A stretch of DNA of 48,022 nucleotides from an uncultured Oscillospiraceae bacterium. Its GTDB lineage: Bacteria > Bacillota > Clostridia > Oscillospirales > Acutalibacteraceae. The translations under genes were made by a program, and so were the position numbers. Location: assembly GCA_905198295.1 (NCBI GenBank), contig CAJKBW010000009.1, positions 1-48,022 on the forward strand, given 5' to 3'. The notes beneath the pieces were generated by a model. The model saw nothing but the letters and a program-made list of their open reading frames with translations, was not told the origin of the DNA and ran no database searches. This document shows, piece by piece, positions 1 through 8,233 of the stretch; position 1 is the stretch's first letter; each line of letters begins with the position of its first letter.

Positions 1-111
1 TTGTCATTCTTCCCTTGATTGTTTTATATATTTTCGCCCAGCGATACTTTACCGAGAGCATGGAACGCACCGGGTTGGTCGGATAAAGGTTCTGTTATGA
101 AAAAATGCCGC

Positions 112-140
112 TTGGCAAATAAAATACATTACGGTATAAT
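112..140 (+). promoter_or_regulatory. Orphan sigma-A type promoter
   Basis: TTGGCA (112-117) and TATAAT (135-140) are separated by exactly 17 bases, close to consensus. No convincing protein gene follows on this strand. A transcript starting near 147 would run through two inverted repeats and then antisense into the 3' end of the ADP-ribosylglycohydrolase-like gene. It may be a remnant or drive a small RNA. Confidence 0.5.
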
Positions 141-191
141 AAAGTCATTTGTTTGGCACCAAAACGTTCCGAATGCTGATTTGCTCCGCCT

Positions 192-218
192 GAAACGGAG
201 CGGTTCCTCCTCCGTTTC
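192..218. repeat. Inverted repeat, 9-bp hairpin
   Basis: GAAACGGAG (192-200) and CTCCGTTTC (210-218) form a perfect stem with a 9-base loop. There is no T-run on either side, so terminator activity is uncertain. The stretch 1-304 contains no other gene that I can support. Confidence 0.5.
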
Positions 219-243
219 ACCTGCATATTATTCTACAGATGAT

Positions 244-281
244 GGCAAAACCGCTCAGGATACTTCCTAATCGGTTTTGCC
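244..281 (-). terminator. Possible terminator of the ADP-ribosylglycohydrolase-like gene
   Basis: GGCAAAACCG (244-253) and CGGTTTTGCC (272-281) are perfect 10-bp complements around an 18-base loop. They lie just past the stop codon of the minus-strand gene ending at 305. The U-tract is missing, so this is a weak call. Confidence 0.35.
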
Positions 282-304
282 AAACATCTTATTCACAACA
301 GGCT

Positions 305-1651
305 TTACCGATAGAACCTCCGGTATACTTCGCAGGTCTGTTCGGCCAGCTCGCTGATTTTGATCGGGTGAGTTCCTGCCAGTCCGGAATACAGCGTGTC
401 CCCCAATGGGGTTTTCCATTTTTCAGGAATACCGGAAGCACCGCAGAATGCCCCCATCACCGACCCAACAGTTGCTCCGTTGCAGTCGGTATCCATGCCA
501 CCGATAACCGAAAGCGTCAGTGCTTTTTCAAAATTCTCCTTGGAGAAGCGGATGGCTGCAAGACAAAGCGCTGCGTTGTTGATGGTATGCACAACGTTAT
601 ATTGCTTATATTCCTCCAGCACTCGAGTCAACAGTTCGTCCTCATCTGCTGCCGAATCGGCAATCTCGATGGCTCGGATCATAGCTTCGTAAAACCGGGA
701 GGTGTGCGGGATTTCCCGCAGAGCACATTCGATCGCCTGATCCATACTGGTTTCTGTTACAGCGGCTGCAATTAAGGCGGCAAAAAACATGGCGCCGTAC
801 ACACCGTTTTTAATATGGGAAAAAAAGGCGTCGGTATGAGCCAGCCGCGCGGCCTTGTGGGGATCTCCGGCGCAGGCGTATCCATACGCGTCAATTCGGA
901 TTTGCGCACCGATCCATTCACGGTAAGGGTTTAGGTAAGTGTTGACTTTGTCCCGTCGAAGAAGTTCAACGGCATGCTCGGGCTTACCCCACGGGCCATT
1001 CTCATCCACGTTGATAAAATTCAGATACGCCTGATTTTCTGCTGTGCAAAGCTGCCGGAATGGCAGGGAATAGAGCCATGCGGCACCCACGTCCCAAGAA
1101 TCCCAGGAATCGCCCTGACCGCGCATAAGGTTCAGTCCAATAATGGTATAGCGGATATCGTCGTCTGTCGGCATATGCTGAAGATTATCCCGGGTACTGT
1201 ATGTGTTATTCAGTTTGGCGCCTTCCTCCTCAGCGCGGGAGTGGGCGGGGAGGTAATGATCAAGCGGCCAGGCATCAGCCTTTTCGCACCAGTTGCGGAT
1301 CGCCTCTCGAGACCAGAGCTCAACCGGCTGTCCCAGTGCGCACCCGGCACAACGACCGAGCCAGGCACCGTACAGCTTATCATACAGCTTATCCTCCTCC
1401 ACAGGATGAACGGTATTTCCAAGCTGGCATAGTGGCAGGATTTCTTCATATTCACTCGGTTCGGTATATACATAATCCTCCCGTACCGGCAGACCGCACA
1501 TCTCCGTGTACAAACGCATAAGCTTATCGCGATCGTTTTCCGCCTCCCTGATTCTGGACGCCATCTCTTCGCGGTCAAACAGGCGTCCTTCTTCAGTCAG
1601 CTGGTCAAGATCCTCCTTTAAAAGAGTACTCAGTATCTGATACCCGGCCAT
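305..1651 (-). CDS. ADP-ribosylglycohydrolase (DraG/ARH) family protein, cytosolic
   Basis: 448 residues with no signal peptide, so probably cytosolic. A roughly 90-residue N-terminal extension precedes the family core, which begins at the YGAWLGRCAG motif. Two paired metal-binding signatures are present: TDDD (residues 162-165) and GMDTDCNG (D387, D389), which in this family bind two Mg ions and position the hydrolytic water. Known members remove ADP-ribose from proteins or small molecules through N- or O-glycosidic cleavage; the substrate here is not known. The start is ATG at 1651, because GGAG sits 10 bases upstream; the TTG at 1660 lies on top of that site. It is divergent from an AraC regulator and has an exported paralogue at 5290-6798 that shares the same N-terminal extension, including the PxRxDY.Y.EPS pattern. 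Confidence 0.88.
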   Translation of the reverse strand: MAGYQILSTLLKEDLDQLTEEGRLFDREEMASRIREAENDRDKLMRLYTEMCGLPVREDYVYTEPSEYEEILPLCQLGNTVHPVEEDKLYDKLYGAWLGRCAGCALGQPVELWSREAIRNWCEKADAWPLDHYLPAHSRAEEEGAKLNNTYSTRDNLQHMPTDDDIRYTIIGLNLMRGQGDSWDSWDVGAAWLYSLPFRQLCTAENQAYLNFINVDENGPWGKPEHAVELLRRDKVNTYLNPYREWIGAQIRIDAYGYACAGDPHKAARLAHTDAFFSHIKNGVYGAMFFAALIAAAVTETSMDQAIECALREIPHTSRFYEAMIRAIEIADSAADEDELLTRVLEEYKQYNVVHTINNAALCLAAIRFSKENFEKALTLSVIGGMDTDCNGATVGSVMGAFCGASGIPEKWKTPLGDTLYSGLAGTHPIKISELAEQTCEVYRRFYR

Positions 1652-1697
1652 TTCTATCAATCTCCTTATATTTGATGTTTTCGCTTTGTATATGATT

Positions 1698-1727
1698 ATT
1701 GTACAGGATTATCTTCTTGGTTTATAT
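1698..1727 (+). promoter_or_regulatory. Possible promoter of the AraC regulator
   Basis: TTGTAC (1698-1703), an 18-base spacer and TATATA (1722-1727) give a moderate sigma-A match, leaving a leader of about 100 bases before the ATG at 1835. The divergent gene presumably also has its promoter between 1652 and 1834. Confidence 0.35.
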
Positions 1728-1834
1728 ACAGAAGCGGCATTTTTCAGAAGGAATTAGGAGATTGTTTGCTCTTTCTAAGTTTAGTTCCCTGCGTCAACAT
1801 GGAAACGGCAGATTTTGAAAGGTGGTCATACTTT

Positions 1835-2602
1835 ATGTCATTTAAATTTGAACTTTATTACACTTTGTTTCGGGAAGAAAGCACCAGAGGCAATCTGCAC
1901 TATCACAATTTCTATGAAATCGTATATTATGAATCCGGCGCCGGTTATACGACGATTGAAGGGAAGAAATCCCACTATACTCCCGGTACCTATGCCTTTC
2001 TGCCCCCCAATACTGCGCATGACGAATTCTGCGAAACTGACAGCAATATTCACATTCTTACCTTTTCCGGCTGCGGCCCTGGCGAACAGCAGCTTCCCGC
2101 TGGACTGTATGCCGATCAGGACAGCACTGTTTTTCGCTGCATCAGCAAAATTCGGGATGAGTATACCTTTGCCATGCCCTATATGTCCCAGTTCAGCAAC
2201 ATTTATTGCGAGGAACTATATTATACCGCTTTGCGGAATACCGACAGCAGCAATGTCTCCGGCTCCATCAATTATGTTATTACCTATATCAGGCGTTTTT
2301 TCAATGAAGATCTGAGTGTGACAAAGCTGGCGGATATGTGCGGATACTCTGTACGGCATTTCAGACAAATTTTCAAAAGAAAAACAGGCTGCTCCCCCTC
2401 GGAATATATTCTTAAAAGGCGCTTGGACAACGCAAAGGGCATGCTGGCTCTTACCAGCGAGAACATTGTAAATGTTGCGAGCCAATGTGGATTCTGTTCA
2501 TCTTCCCAATTTGCTCATCTGTTCAAAATGGAAATGGGCGTATCCCCCACGGAATACCGAAAGCAAAATAATAACATTATGAACAGCACCAGCGACAAAT
2601 AG
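1835..2602 (+). CDS. AraC family transcriptional regulator
   Basis: 255 residues from the ATG at 1835, preceded by AAAGGTGG; upstream in-frame starts lack a ribosome site. The N-terminal half carries a cupin-like ligand pocket (HYHNFYEIVYYESG, then the PPNTAHDE motif), typical of regulators that sense a sugar or related effector. The C-terminal ~100 residues hold the double helix-turn-helix, with the conserved SRHFRQIFK-like and GFCSSSQFAHLFK segments and the terminal SPTEYR motif. It is placed between the cytosolic ADP-ribosylglycohydrolase-like gene (divergent) and the lipoprotein enzyme genes, so it probably controls block 1. The same frame stays open past the TAG stop at 2600 for nearly 90 codons (see the remnant entry). 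Confidence 0.9.
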   Translation: MSFKFELYYTLFREESTRGNLHYHNFYEIVYYESGAGYTTIEGKKSHYTPGTYAFLPPNTAHDEFCETDSNIHILTFSGCGPGEQQLPAGLYADQDSTVFRCISKIRDEYTFAMPYMSQFSNIYCEELYYTALRNTDSSNVSGSINYVITYIRRFFNEDLSVTKLADMCGYSVRHFRQIFKRKTGCSPSEYILKRRLDNAKGMLALTSENIVNVASQCGFCSSSQFAHLFKMEMGVSPTEYRKQNNNIMNSTSDK

Positions 2603-2797
2603 TCCACCTTCAACCTGGACTTCCCCCATGTGCGTTCGCGGCACAAACAGGTTACCGATGCTGCCGTTTCTATCGTATATCCATTTGATAAAAAGCTGCA
2701 GATGGTGGTCGAAAAACAATTTTTTCGCTTCAAACCAAAAGTGGCCGGCTGGTTTCAGCCGCAATGCCGATACCCGCTTTTACAGAAAAGCAGTAGA
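2603..2797 (+). pseudogene. Decayed or read-through coding remnant after the AraC gene
   Basis: Directly after the AraC TAG codon, the same frame reads on with protein-like composition (for example STFNLDFPHVRSRHK and PFDKKLQMVVEKQFFRF) and no credible start of its own. It ends in the terminator stem. It may be the tail of a lost gene, or a C-terminal extension cut off by a nonsense change. I do not recognise the family. The rest of the gap, 2850-3065, is AT-rich leader sequence. Confidence 0.35.
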
Positions 2798-2842
2798 AGA
2801 GTCATACGGCAGCCGTGCACCGTTCGGCTGCCGTATGACTCT
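2798..2842 (+). terminator. Strong hairpin terminator after AraC
   Basis: A perfect 18-bp stem (2798-2815 with 2825-2842; arm begins AGAGTCATACGG) encloses a 9-base loop. A T-rich but interrupted stretch follows. It separates the AraC unit from the lipoprotein gene downstream. Confidence 0.7.
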
Positions 2843-2944
2843 TCTTACATTTTGACTTTTTTATAAAGTGGCTCGATCTATAGCTGATGGAGAGATTTTT
2901 CACCTATTCAATATACAAAACGTCCGAATTCGGCTATAAAAAGT

Positions 2945-2965
2945 GTAAATTAATTGGTATTTTAC
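2945..2965. promoter_or_regulatory. Imperfect palindrome, candidate operator
   Basis: GTAAA (2945-2949) and TTTAC (2961-2965), with further matching TA pairs inside, form a palindrome in the AT-rich leader of the lipoprotein gene. The position fits an operator, but no regulator is assigned. Confidence 0.25.
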
Positions 2966-3135
2966 TATTGTAAGATTCAAAAGATTGTGCGCAAAACAGA
3001 AATGGATACGGAGGTGAGAATACATATAAAGATAACCGGTTCCTGAAGGCGAAAAAATCGACAGCAAGAAAGGATGGTTCTTTCTATGAAAAAAACGGAT
3101 TATTCCGGGCGGCGAGCCTGTCACTGGCTGTCATT

Positions 3136-5019
3136 ATGGGACTTGTTTTTTTTACATCTTGTAAAAGCGAAGCTGACGCCCCGCCGAACAGCTCCGAAAT
3201 CAGCGTACCGAATGCAGAAATGCCAAACGATTCCGCTTTGGACAGCGACACGGAGCTGCGCTTTCCAGCCGATACCATAAACCCTGAAAACAGTGAACAA
3301 AAGGAAATCGGCTCAATCGACAAGGAAAGACAACTCAAGCTGTTCAATGAAACCATGAACGCAGAATTGGAGTGGCTGGCCAGCCTGCAGGCACCTAATG
3401 GTGCGATTCCCCAAACCCTGCCGGATGCAAACCGGCAGGCGCGTGTCATTACCTGTTTTTCGGCGCAGACATGTATGGCGTTGCTGCTTAAACCCGAGAA
3501 ATACGGGGAGAATGTCAAAAAATATCTGGACTGGTATCTCTCTCATCTCAACACGGCTGAAACAGATGTATCGGGCGTGGATGGCACAATGTATGACTAC
3601 GACTTAACCTTTAGTGCCGATGGCAAAGAGGTAACGGAAAAGGTGGTAGTTAATGACACCACTAAAGAGAATCACTATGATTCTACCGATGCGTATGCAG
3701 CCATAACACTGAAAATACTTTGGGATTATGCTCAGGCGTGCAACGACGAGCAGTATCTGCTCGATCACAAGACAGAGATAGACCGCCTTGCCAATGCCGT
3801 TTACGCGACAATGGATGATGGCCTGACTTGGGCTACGCCAAAGTATTTCATTAAATATGTCATGGATAATTTTGAGGTCTGGCGCGGATTATCTTCGCTT
3901 TCGAACATGTATAAAGAAGTCTTTATTCCCGCAGCCGGTGAAAATAAAGATGCTTATGAAAACGACTTCAAGAAGCACACAAAAGCCGCCAATACCGTGC
4001 TGAAAAAGATTGAAGAATGCCTTTGGGATGAAGAAAATGGTTATTATAATGTTGGTCTGGACAGCAACGGAAATGTGTATATGGACTTCGACTGGAACAA
4101 TAATTATCCCTGTGCAATGGCACAGGTGGAGTCGATTGCCATGGGCATTGTTCATCCCGAATCGCCACGCGCCAAGAGAATTTACGCCGGCATTAACCAG
4201 CACTGGTCTACCGGCGACGCGAAAAGAACATGGGAGAAGCTTGACATAGGCAGCACGTTCGTTTCGGCTAATAATGCTTTGTGTGGTGCCTCCATGGGCG
4301 ATATGAACCGCACGGAAACGTTTATGATTTTTTACAATTACCGTATTCAGAACGGACGTCTCTGGCCGGTATACAACGCGGATGTGGCTATGGTGGCTCT
4401 GGCATGTTCCAAAGGCATCGCGTATATTGAGTCGTGTAAGGTAGTGGAGCAGACCGAGGAAGAGGCATGTGTGGCACCGGATCCTTCAGAGGGCTCCGGT
4501 GCGCCGAAACTTGGCGGCAAAGACGATATCACCGCAAAAGGTTCCATCATCTGTTCCGTAATGCCGGAAAACATCACCGGAACCGGCAACAAGGATATCG
4601 AAATTATCCGGTCGGGTTCCTGGGTCAACGCCCTTGCCGCCACAAATACGTCGCAATATGATACCTTTACCGGCAAAAAGCAGAAGGAAGGTTATGTGGG
4701 TATCGACTATGGAAGCGAAACGTACAGGTTTACTTCTTTTGCTTTTCAGGAGGGTATGCATTTTGGGAATGGCGGTTGGTTCTCTGAACAGCCTAAAATT
4801 CAGGTCAAAGTCAACGGCGAATGGGTGGATGTGAAGAATCAGAAATGCGAAAAAGCCTATCCGCAGGGTGAGGGTATGGGGGATTTCGGAGATTATTTTG
4901 AAATCTATCCTTTTACATTCGATGAAATAGAAGGGACTGCCATCCGCCTGTACGCTACCCCTGGTGGATTCCCCTCTTTTTTCAGTATCGGTCAAATACA
5001 GGTTTGCGGCAAAAGCTGA
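3136..5019 (+). CDS. Six-hairpin glycosidase-like lipoprotein with C-terminal discoidin-like domain (leader out of frame)
   Basis: As written, the frame opens at an internal ATG (627 residues), but codons upstream encode the rest of a lipoprotein signal (AASLSLAVIMGLVFFTSC; lipid-modified Cys is residue 9). The natural start, ATG at 3086 behind AAGAAAGGATGG, is one base out of frame through a run of seven A (3089-3095); eight A would restore it. Residues ~65-450 resemble an (alpha/alpha)6 barrel, with ELEWLASLQ.PNGA and YDSTDAYAA (181-189), both shared with the leaderless paralogue at 8234-9373. Residues ~455-627 look like a beta-sandwich discoidin-type sugar-binding domain. It probably acts on a glycan at the cell surface; the exact reaction is unknown. 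A new remnant follows the stop. Confidence 0.7.
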   Translation: MGLVFFTSCKSEADAPPNSSEISVPNAEMPNDSALDSDTELRFPADTINPENSEQKEIGSIDKERQLKLFNETMNAELEWLASLQAPNGAIPQTLPDANRQARVITCFSAQTCMALLLKPEKYGENVKKYLDWYLSHLNTAETDVSGVDGTMYDYDLTFSADGKEVTEKVVVNDTTKENHYDSTDAYAAITLKILWDYAQACNDEQYLLDHKTEIDRLANAVYATMDDGLTWATPKYFIKYVMDNFEVWRGLSSLSNMYKEVFIPAAGENKDAYENDFKKHTKAANTVLKKIEECLWDEENGYYNVGLDSNGNVYMDFDWNNNYPCAMAQVESIAMGIVHPESPRAKRIYAGINQHWSTGDAKRTWEKLDIGSTFVSANNALCGASMGDMNRTETFMIFYNYRIQNGRLWPVYNADVAMVALACSKGIAYIESCKVVEQTEEEACVAPDPSEGSGAPKLGGKDDITAKGSIICSVMPENITGTGNKDIEIIRSGSWVNALAATNTSQYDTFTGKKQKEGYVGIDYGSETYRFTSFAFQEGMHFGNGGWFSEQPKIQVKVNGEWVDVKNQKCEKAYPQGEGMGDFGDYFEIYPFTFDEIEGTAIRLYATPGGFPSFFSIGQIQVCGKS

Positions 5020-5269
5020 TCGTTCAGCCGGTTTCGATCGTATTAACCGTGGACGGGACTGGCAGCTATCCCATAAATAAGGTCTATGAAATAAAGCTGT
5101 TTACGCCCCCTTAAGTTGCCGGGAACATTTTTCCATGAATCCGCAGAATTCAAAATCTCCACAGGCAGCAAGCATGAGCTGCTGTTTGTTTCCGCCTTTG
5201 GACGAGAGCTGACCAAAGATGCCGGTCAAGGGAGTGTAAATATGTCAAAAACCCGGTACATAAAATAAA
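5020..5269 (+). pseudogene. Decayed coding remnant between the two lipoprotein genes
   Basis: Protein-like segments occur in two frames: one with VSIVLTVDGTGSYPINKVYE up to a TAA near 5115, the next with EFKISTGSKHELLFVSAFGR running to a TAA at 5268. Each lacks a start. A frameshift near 5115-5130 would join them. They look like the tail of a secreted beta-rich protein, perhaps an old C-terminal part of the preceding gene. Confidence 0.4.
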
Positions 5270-5289
5270 CATATTCGAGGAGGGAAGAC

Positions 5290-6798
5290 ATGCTGTTGAC
5301 GTTCAAACGCCTGACGGCACTATGCATCTGCTGCTGTCTGCTGCTGGCTTTCGCTGCTTGTGATGCCACCCGCCCCTCTGACAGCGGAGGAGAGGCTCTT
5401 GATCCATCCAGCTCGGCAATCGAATCTCCCGTAGAGCCGGTGGATATTCCGCGAGATCCAGACATCTCCCGGAATGCTTGGTTGGAAGCGGAAATCGACC
5501 AGCTGTGGGAAGAGGGGGTCGCCATAGACAGAGAAGCCTTCAAGGCGAAGGCTTCTCTGTGTGCAGGAGATAAAACGGAGGAAGAAAAACTGTACTATGC
5601 CATGCATGCATTACCCATGCGGGCTGACTATCCCTATCAGGAACCTTCCGATTACGAAAGTATCATGCAGCAGGTTCCCGAAAGTATGGGGCTTGTCGAA
5701 AATCCGCCCAACAGCGAAATGGATGATCGATTTTACGGCGCCTGGCTGGGACGTTTCATCGGTTCTTCTTTGGGTATGCCCATTGAGATGTGGACTCCGC
5801 AATCCATCCGCACTTGGTATGAGAAAGCCGATGCCTGGCCACTGAATAATTACGTGCCCGCAGTTTCACGAGCTGCGCAGGAGGACGGCCTAAAGCTCAA
5901 CAGTCTGACAACCACGCTGGAGCATATAGGTCAGGTCCCCAGTGACGACGATACACGCTACACGGTGCTGAATCTTCAGGTTTTACGCTTATATAACATA
6001 ACTTGGGACACCTGGGATCTGGGCTCAATCTGGCTGTGGTCGCTGCCATTCCGTTTACTCTGTACGGCGGAACGAACAGCCTATCTGAACTTTGCCTGCC
6101 TTGATGACAATTACATGGGCGGGAAACCTGCAAATCACAAGGAAATTGTTCGGAAATCCGCCACATATATGAACCCTTACCGGGAATGGATCGGCGCGCA
6201 GATACGGGCGGATATGTGGGGTTATGCTTTTGCGGGCAATCCTCGTGAAGCCGCTAAAATCGCTTTCAAGGACGCGGCGCTCACCCATGTGAAAAACGGC
6301 ATCTACGGCGAAATGTACATCGCTGCCCTGATCGCTGCCTCTTTTGGTGAAAAAGAGGTAAGTACAATGGTAAACCGGGCGCTTGCTGAAATTCCGCAGC
6401 AGACCAGACTGTATGAAGCGGTTGTCACAACCAGAGATTTCGTGAATCAAAATAAAGATCCGGAGAAAATCATCGCTTTTATTCAGGAAAATTTCGGTGG
6501 ATACAACGTAATTCACACCATTCCCAATGCGGCGATTTGTACTGCCGCAGTACTATACAGCGGCGGTGATTTTGAAAAGGCGATAACTTTTGCGGCGATG
6601 AGCGGGCATGATACAGACTGCAATTGTGCCACCGTAGGATCAATTATGGGAGCATACAACGGTGCGAAAAAAATTCCTGAAAAATGGAAAAACGTAATTA
6701 ATGACCAGTTTGATGCACAGATTCTGGGCTTTGAGAATACTTCAATTACCGCTCTGGCGCAGGAAACCAAACGGCTGTGGGAAATTTATGGCGAATAA
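5290..6798 (+). CDS. Exported ADP-ribosylglycohydrolase family lipoprotein
   Basis: 502 residues. The start ATG follows GAGGAGGGAAG at normal spacing. A Cys-rich hydrophobic leader ends in a lipobox (AFAAC, lipid Cys24), followed by a Ser/Pro-rich linker to about residue 55, so the enzyme should sit on the outer face of the membrane. The catalytic core starts at YGAWLGRFIG (149-158); metal sites are SDDD (218-221) and GHDTDCN (D441, D443), matching the DraG/ARH family. It is a close paralogue of the leaderless gene at 305-1651, over the whole length. Family members usually act inside cells on ADP-ribosylated targets, so a lipoprotein form in a catabolic locus is unusual and may cleave another N- or O-ribosyl type bond. 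Confidence 0.88.
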   Translation: MLLTFKRLTALCICCCLLLAFAACDATRPSDSGGEALDPSSSAIESPVEPVDIPRDPDISRNAWLEAEIDQLWEEGVAIDREAFKAKASLCAGDKTEEEKLYYAMHALPMRADYPYQEPSDYESIMQQVPESMGLVENPPNSEMDDRFYGAWLGRFIGSSLGMPIEMWTPQSIRTWYEKADAWPLNNYVPAVSRAAQEDGLKLNSLTTTLEHIGQVPSDDDTRYTVLNLQVLRLYNITWDTWDLGSIWLWSLPFRLLCTAERTAYLNFACLDDNYMGGKPANHKEIVRKSATYMNPYREWIGAQIRADMWGYAFAGNPREAAKIAFKDAALTHVKNGIYGEMYIAALIAASFGEKEVSTMVNRALAEIPQQTRLYEAVVTTRDFVNQNKDPEKIIAFIQENFGGYNVIHTIPNAAICTAAVLYSGGDFEKAITFAAMSGHDTDCNCATVGSIMGAYNGAKKIPEKWKNVINDQFDAQILGFENTSITALAQETKRLWEIYGE

Positions 6799-6902
6799 AA
6801 TCACCGCCCACGCCAGTCCAGACATCGGTCGGAAGGGGAATGCCCTATCGGTTAAGGGAATCCCCATACACCAAAAATATTATTAAAAAGGAGAGGTAAA
6901 AC

Positions 6903-8057
6903 ATGTTCAAACGTATCCCCAAAAAGATCGCTACAGTTCTGCTGGGAGGGATCATGCTCTGTTCCGGTATCGGCATGCTGTCTGTTTCCGCTGCGGAAGA
7001 AACCTTTGTAGATGATTGCAATGACTTGAATAAAATTTTTGATTCGATGAAGGTGGAAGCAACCGGAGAATCGGTATGGGAAGTAATTGAGTGCCCATAT
7101 GTACAGGGGGAAAAATTCATCCAAAGAAAGGAACTGCAGCCCGACCCGTTCGGCGGATGGCTGGTTTATGGTCAGGAAGGCAGTACAATCAAAGATTTCA
7201 AATTTACTATGAACAACTTCAAATTCGATTATTCGATGCAGATTAACGTTTATGCCTCTGCCGATAACGTGGATTATACCAAAATTCCGGTCAAAACCAG
7301 TCCGCTGGCCGAAATCGGCAGTCAGGAATACCCTGACGGGGCAAAGGATATCACGTCCACCTTTGAAATCACTCCCGATGGGGCGCTGCCGGCCGACACG
7401 GCGTATATAAAACTGGAAACGCTTCGCGAACACTACGGGCTGGGTCTGCGCAAGGCGGAAATAACCTATATCAACTCCGGAGAGAAGCCCGGGGACAATC
7501 TCCGTTTAAACTTCAAAGATGATTTTTCCGAGGAATATGCAAAGACCTGTGAGCACTCTGAAGGGCTGGCGGTTACCCCAAACCCGGATTTAAAGCTGGA
7601 TTACCTCCTCGGAAAAACCGCACCGGAAGCACAATATATTACTTATAATCTGGAGGAATGTCTCGACGTGACGGACGGCATTTCGCTTGAGCTGGAGGCT
7701 TACAGCATAACCGGGGCGGATAAAGCGGTCAATAATCTGTTTGCCTATGTCTCGGATGATGGTAAAAACTGGACAAAAATAGAATTGAAATCCACGGAAC
7801 AAACCTTGGTTTCCGGACAGGAATATTGGGAAGGCTGCACCTTGAGCGGTTCCTGCAAAGGCTCACCCAAATTCCTGAAAATAGAATTTAAAGAGAAGAT
7901 GGATCCAAACTGGCTTGCCTGTCTGGCGAGCGTTTCCATCACCAGCAATTCTTCCGCGCCCTCCACTGGCGCAGCCTTTCCGTTGGCGGCAATCGTTCTT
8001 GTCGTTGTGACAGCGGCCGCTTTGTTCATAACCAGAAAATCCACCGTCTGTAACTGA
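6903..8057 (+). CDS. Secreted surface protein with C-terminal membrane anchor
   Basis: 384 residues, start behind AAAAAGGAGAGGT. It has a signal peptide (KKIATVLLGGIMLCSG, cleavage near SVSAAEE at ~33). The body appears to be two beta-rich modules of about 150 residues each, plausibly carbohydrate-binding: both contain a VYASADNVDYTKI / AYVSDDGKNWTKI type segment typical of discoidin-like folds. The C-terminus reads APSTGAAFP, a hydrophobic helix and ITRK, resembling sortase substrates of Clostridia with a degenerate xPxTG motif. It sits between the exported ADP-ribosylglycohydrolase-like and leaderless six-hairpin genes, so it may bind substrate at the wall. No function is assigned by family. 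Confidence 0.75.
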   Translation: MFKRIPKKIATVLLGGIMLCSGIGMLSVSAAEETFVDDCNDLNKIFDSMKVEATGESVWEVIECPYVQGEKFIQRKELQPDPFGGWLVYGQEGSTIKDFKFTMNNFKFDYSMQINVYASADNVDYTKIPVKTSPLAEIGSQEYPDGAKDITSTFEITPDGALPADTAYIKLETLREHYGLGLRKAEITYINSGEKPGDNLRLNFKDDFSEEYAKTCEHSEGLAVTPNPDLKLDYLLGKTAPEAQYITYNLEECLDVTDGISLELEAYSITGADKAVNNLFAYVSDDGKNWTKIELKSTEQTLVSGQEYWEGCTLSGSCKGSPKFLKIEFKEKMDPNWLACLASVSITSNSSAPSTGAAFPLAAIVLVVVTAAALFITRKSTVCN

Positions 8058-8096
8058 TTTGAAGGCTGCCGGCCAATACCAAAATCGTAACAAAAT

Positions 8097-8133
8097 CGGG
8101 AAGCCCCGACGGGATTTTCGTCGGGGCTTCCCG
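8097..8133 (+). terminator. GC-rich hairpin, possible terminator
   Basis: A 14-bp stem (8097-8110 with 8120-8133, arm begins CGGGAAGCCCC) has a 9-base loop. No U-tract follows, so it may act as an RNA stabiliser or attenuator between the surface-protein and six-hairpin genes. Confidence 0.45.
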
Positions 8134-8233
8134 GAAACAGGCTAAGCCTTTGGCCTGATATACAGCCCAACAGTTATTCCACAGCCGTCTTAAAGTCTGT
8201 TTTTTCGAACTGCCCTAAGGAGGAATCTGTCTT

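Noticed and set aside
19..270. Open frame of 83 codons at the left edge
   Set aside because: No ribosome site, no family-like motif, and it runs through the promoter and hairpins; probably chance.
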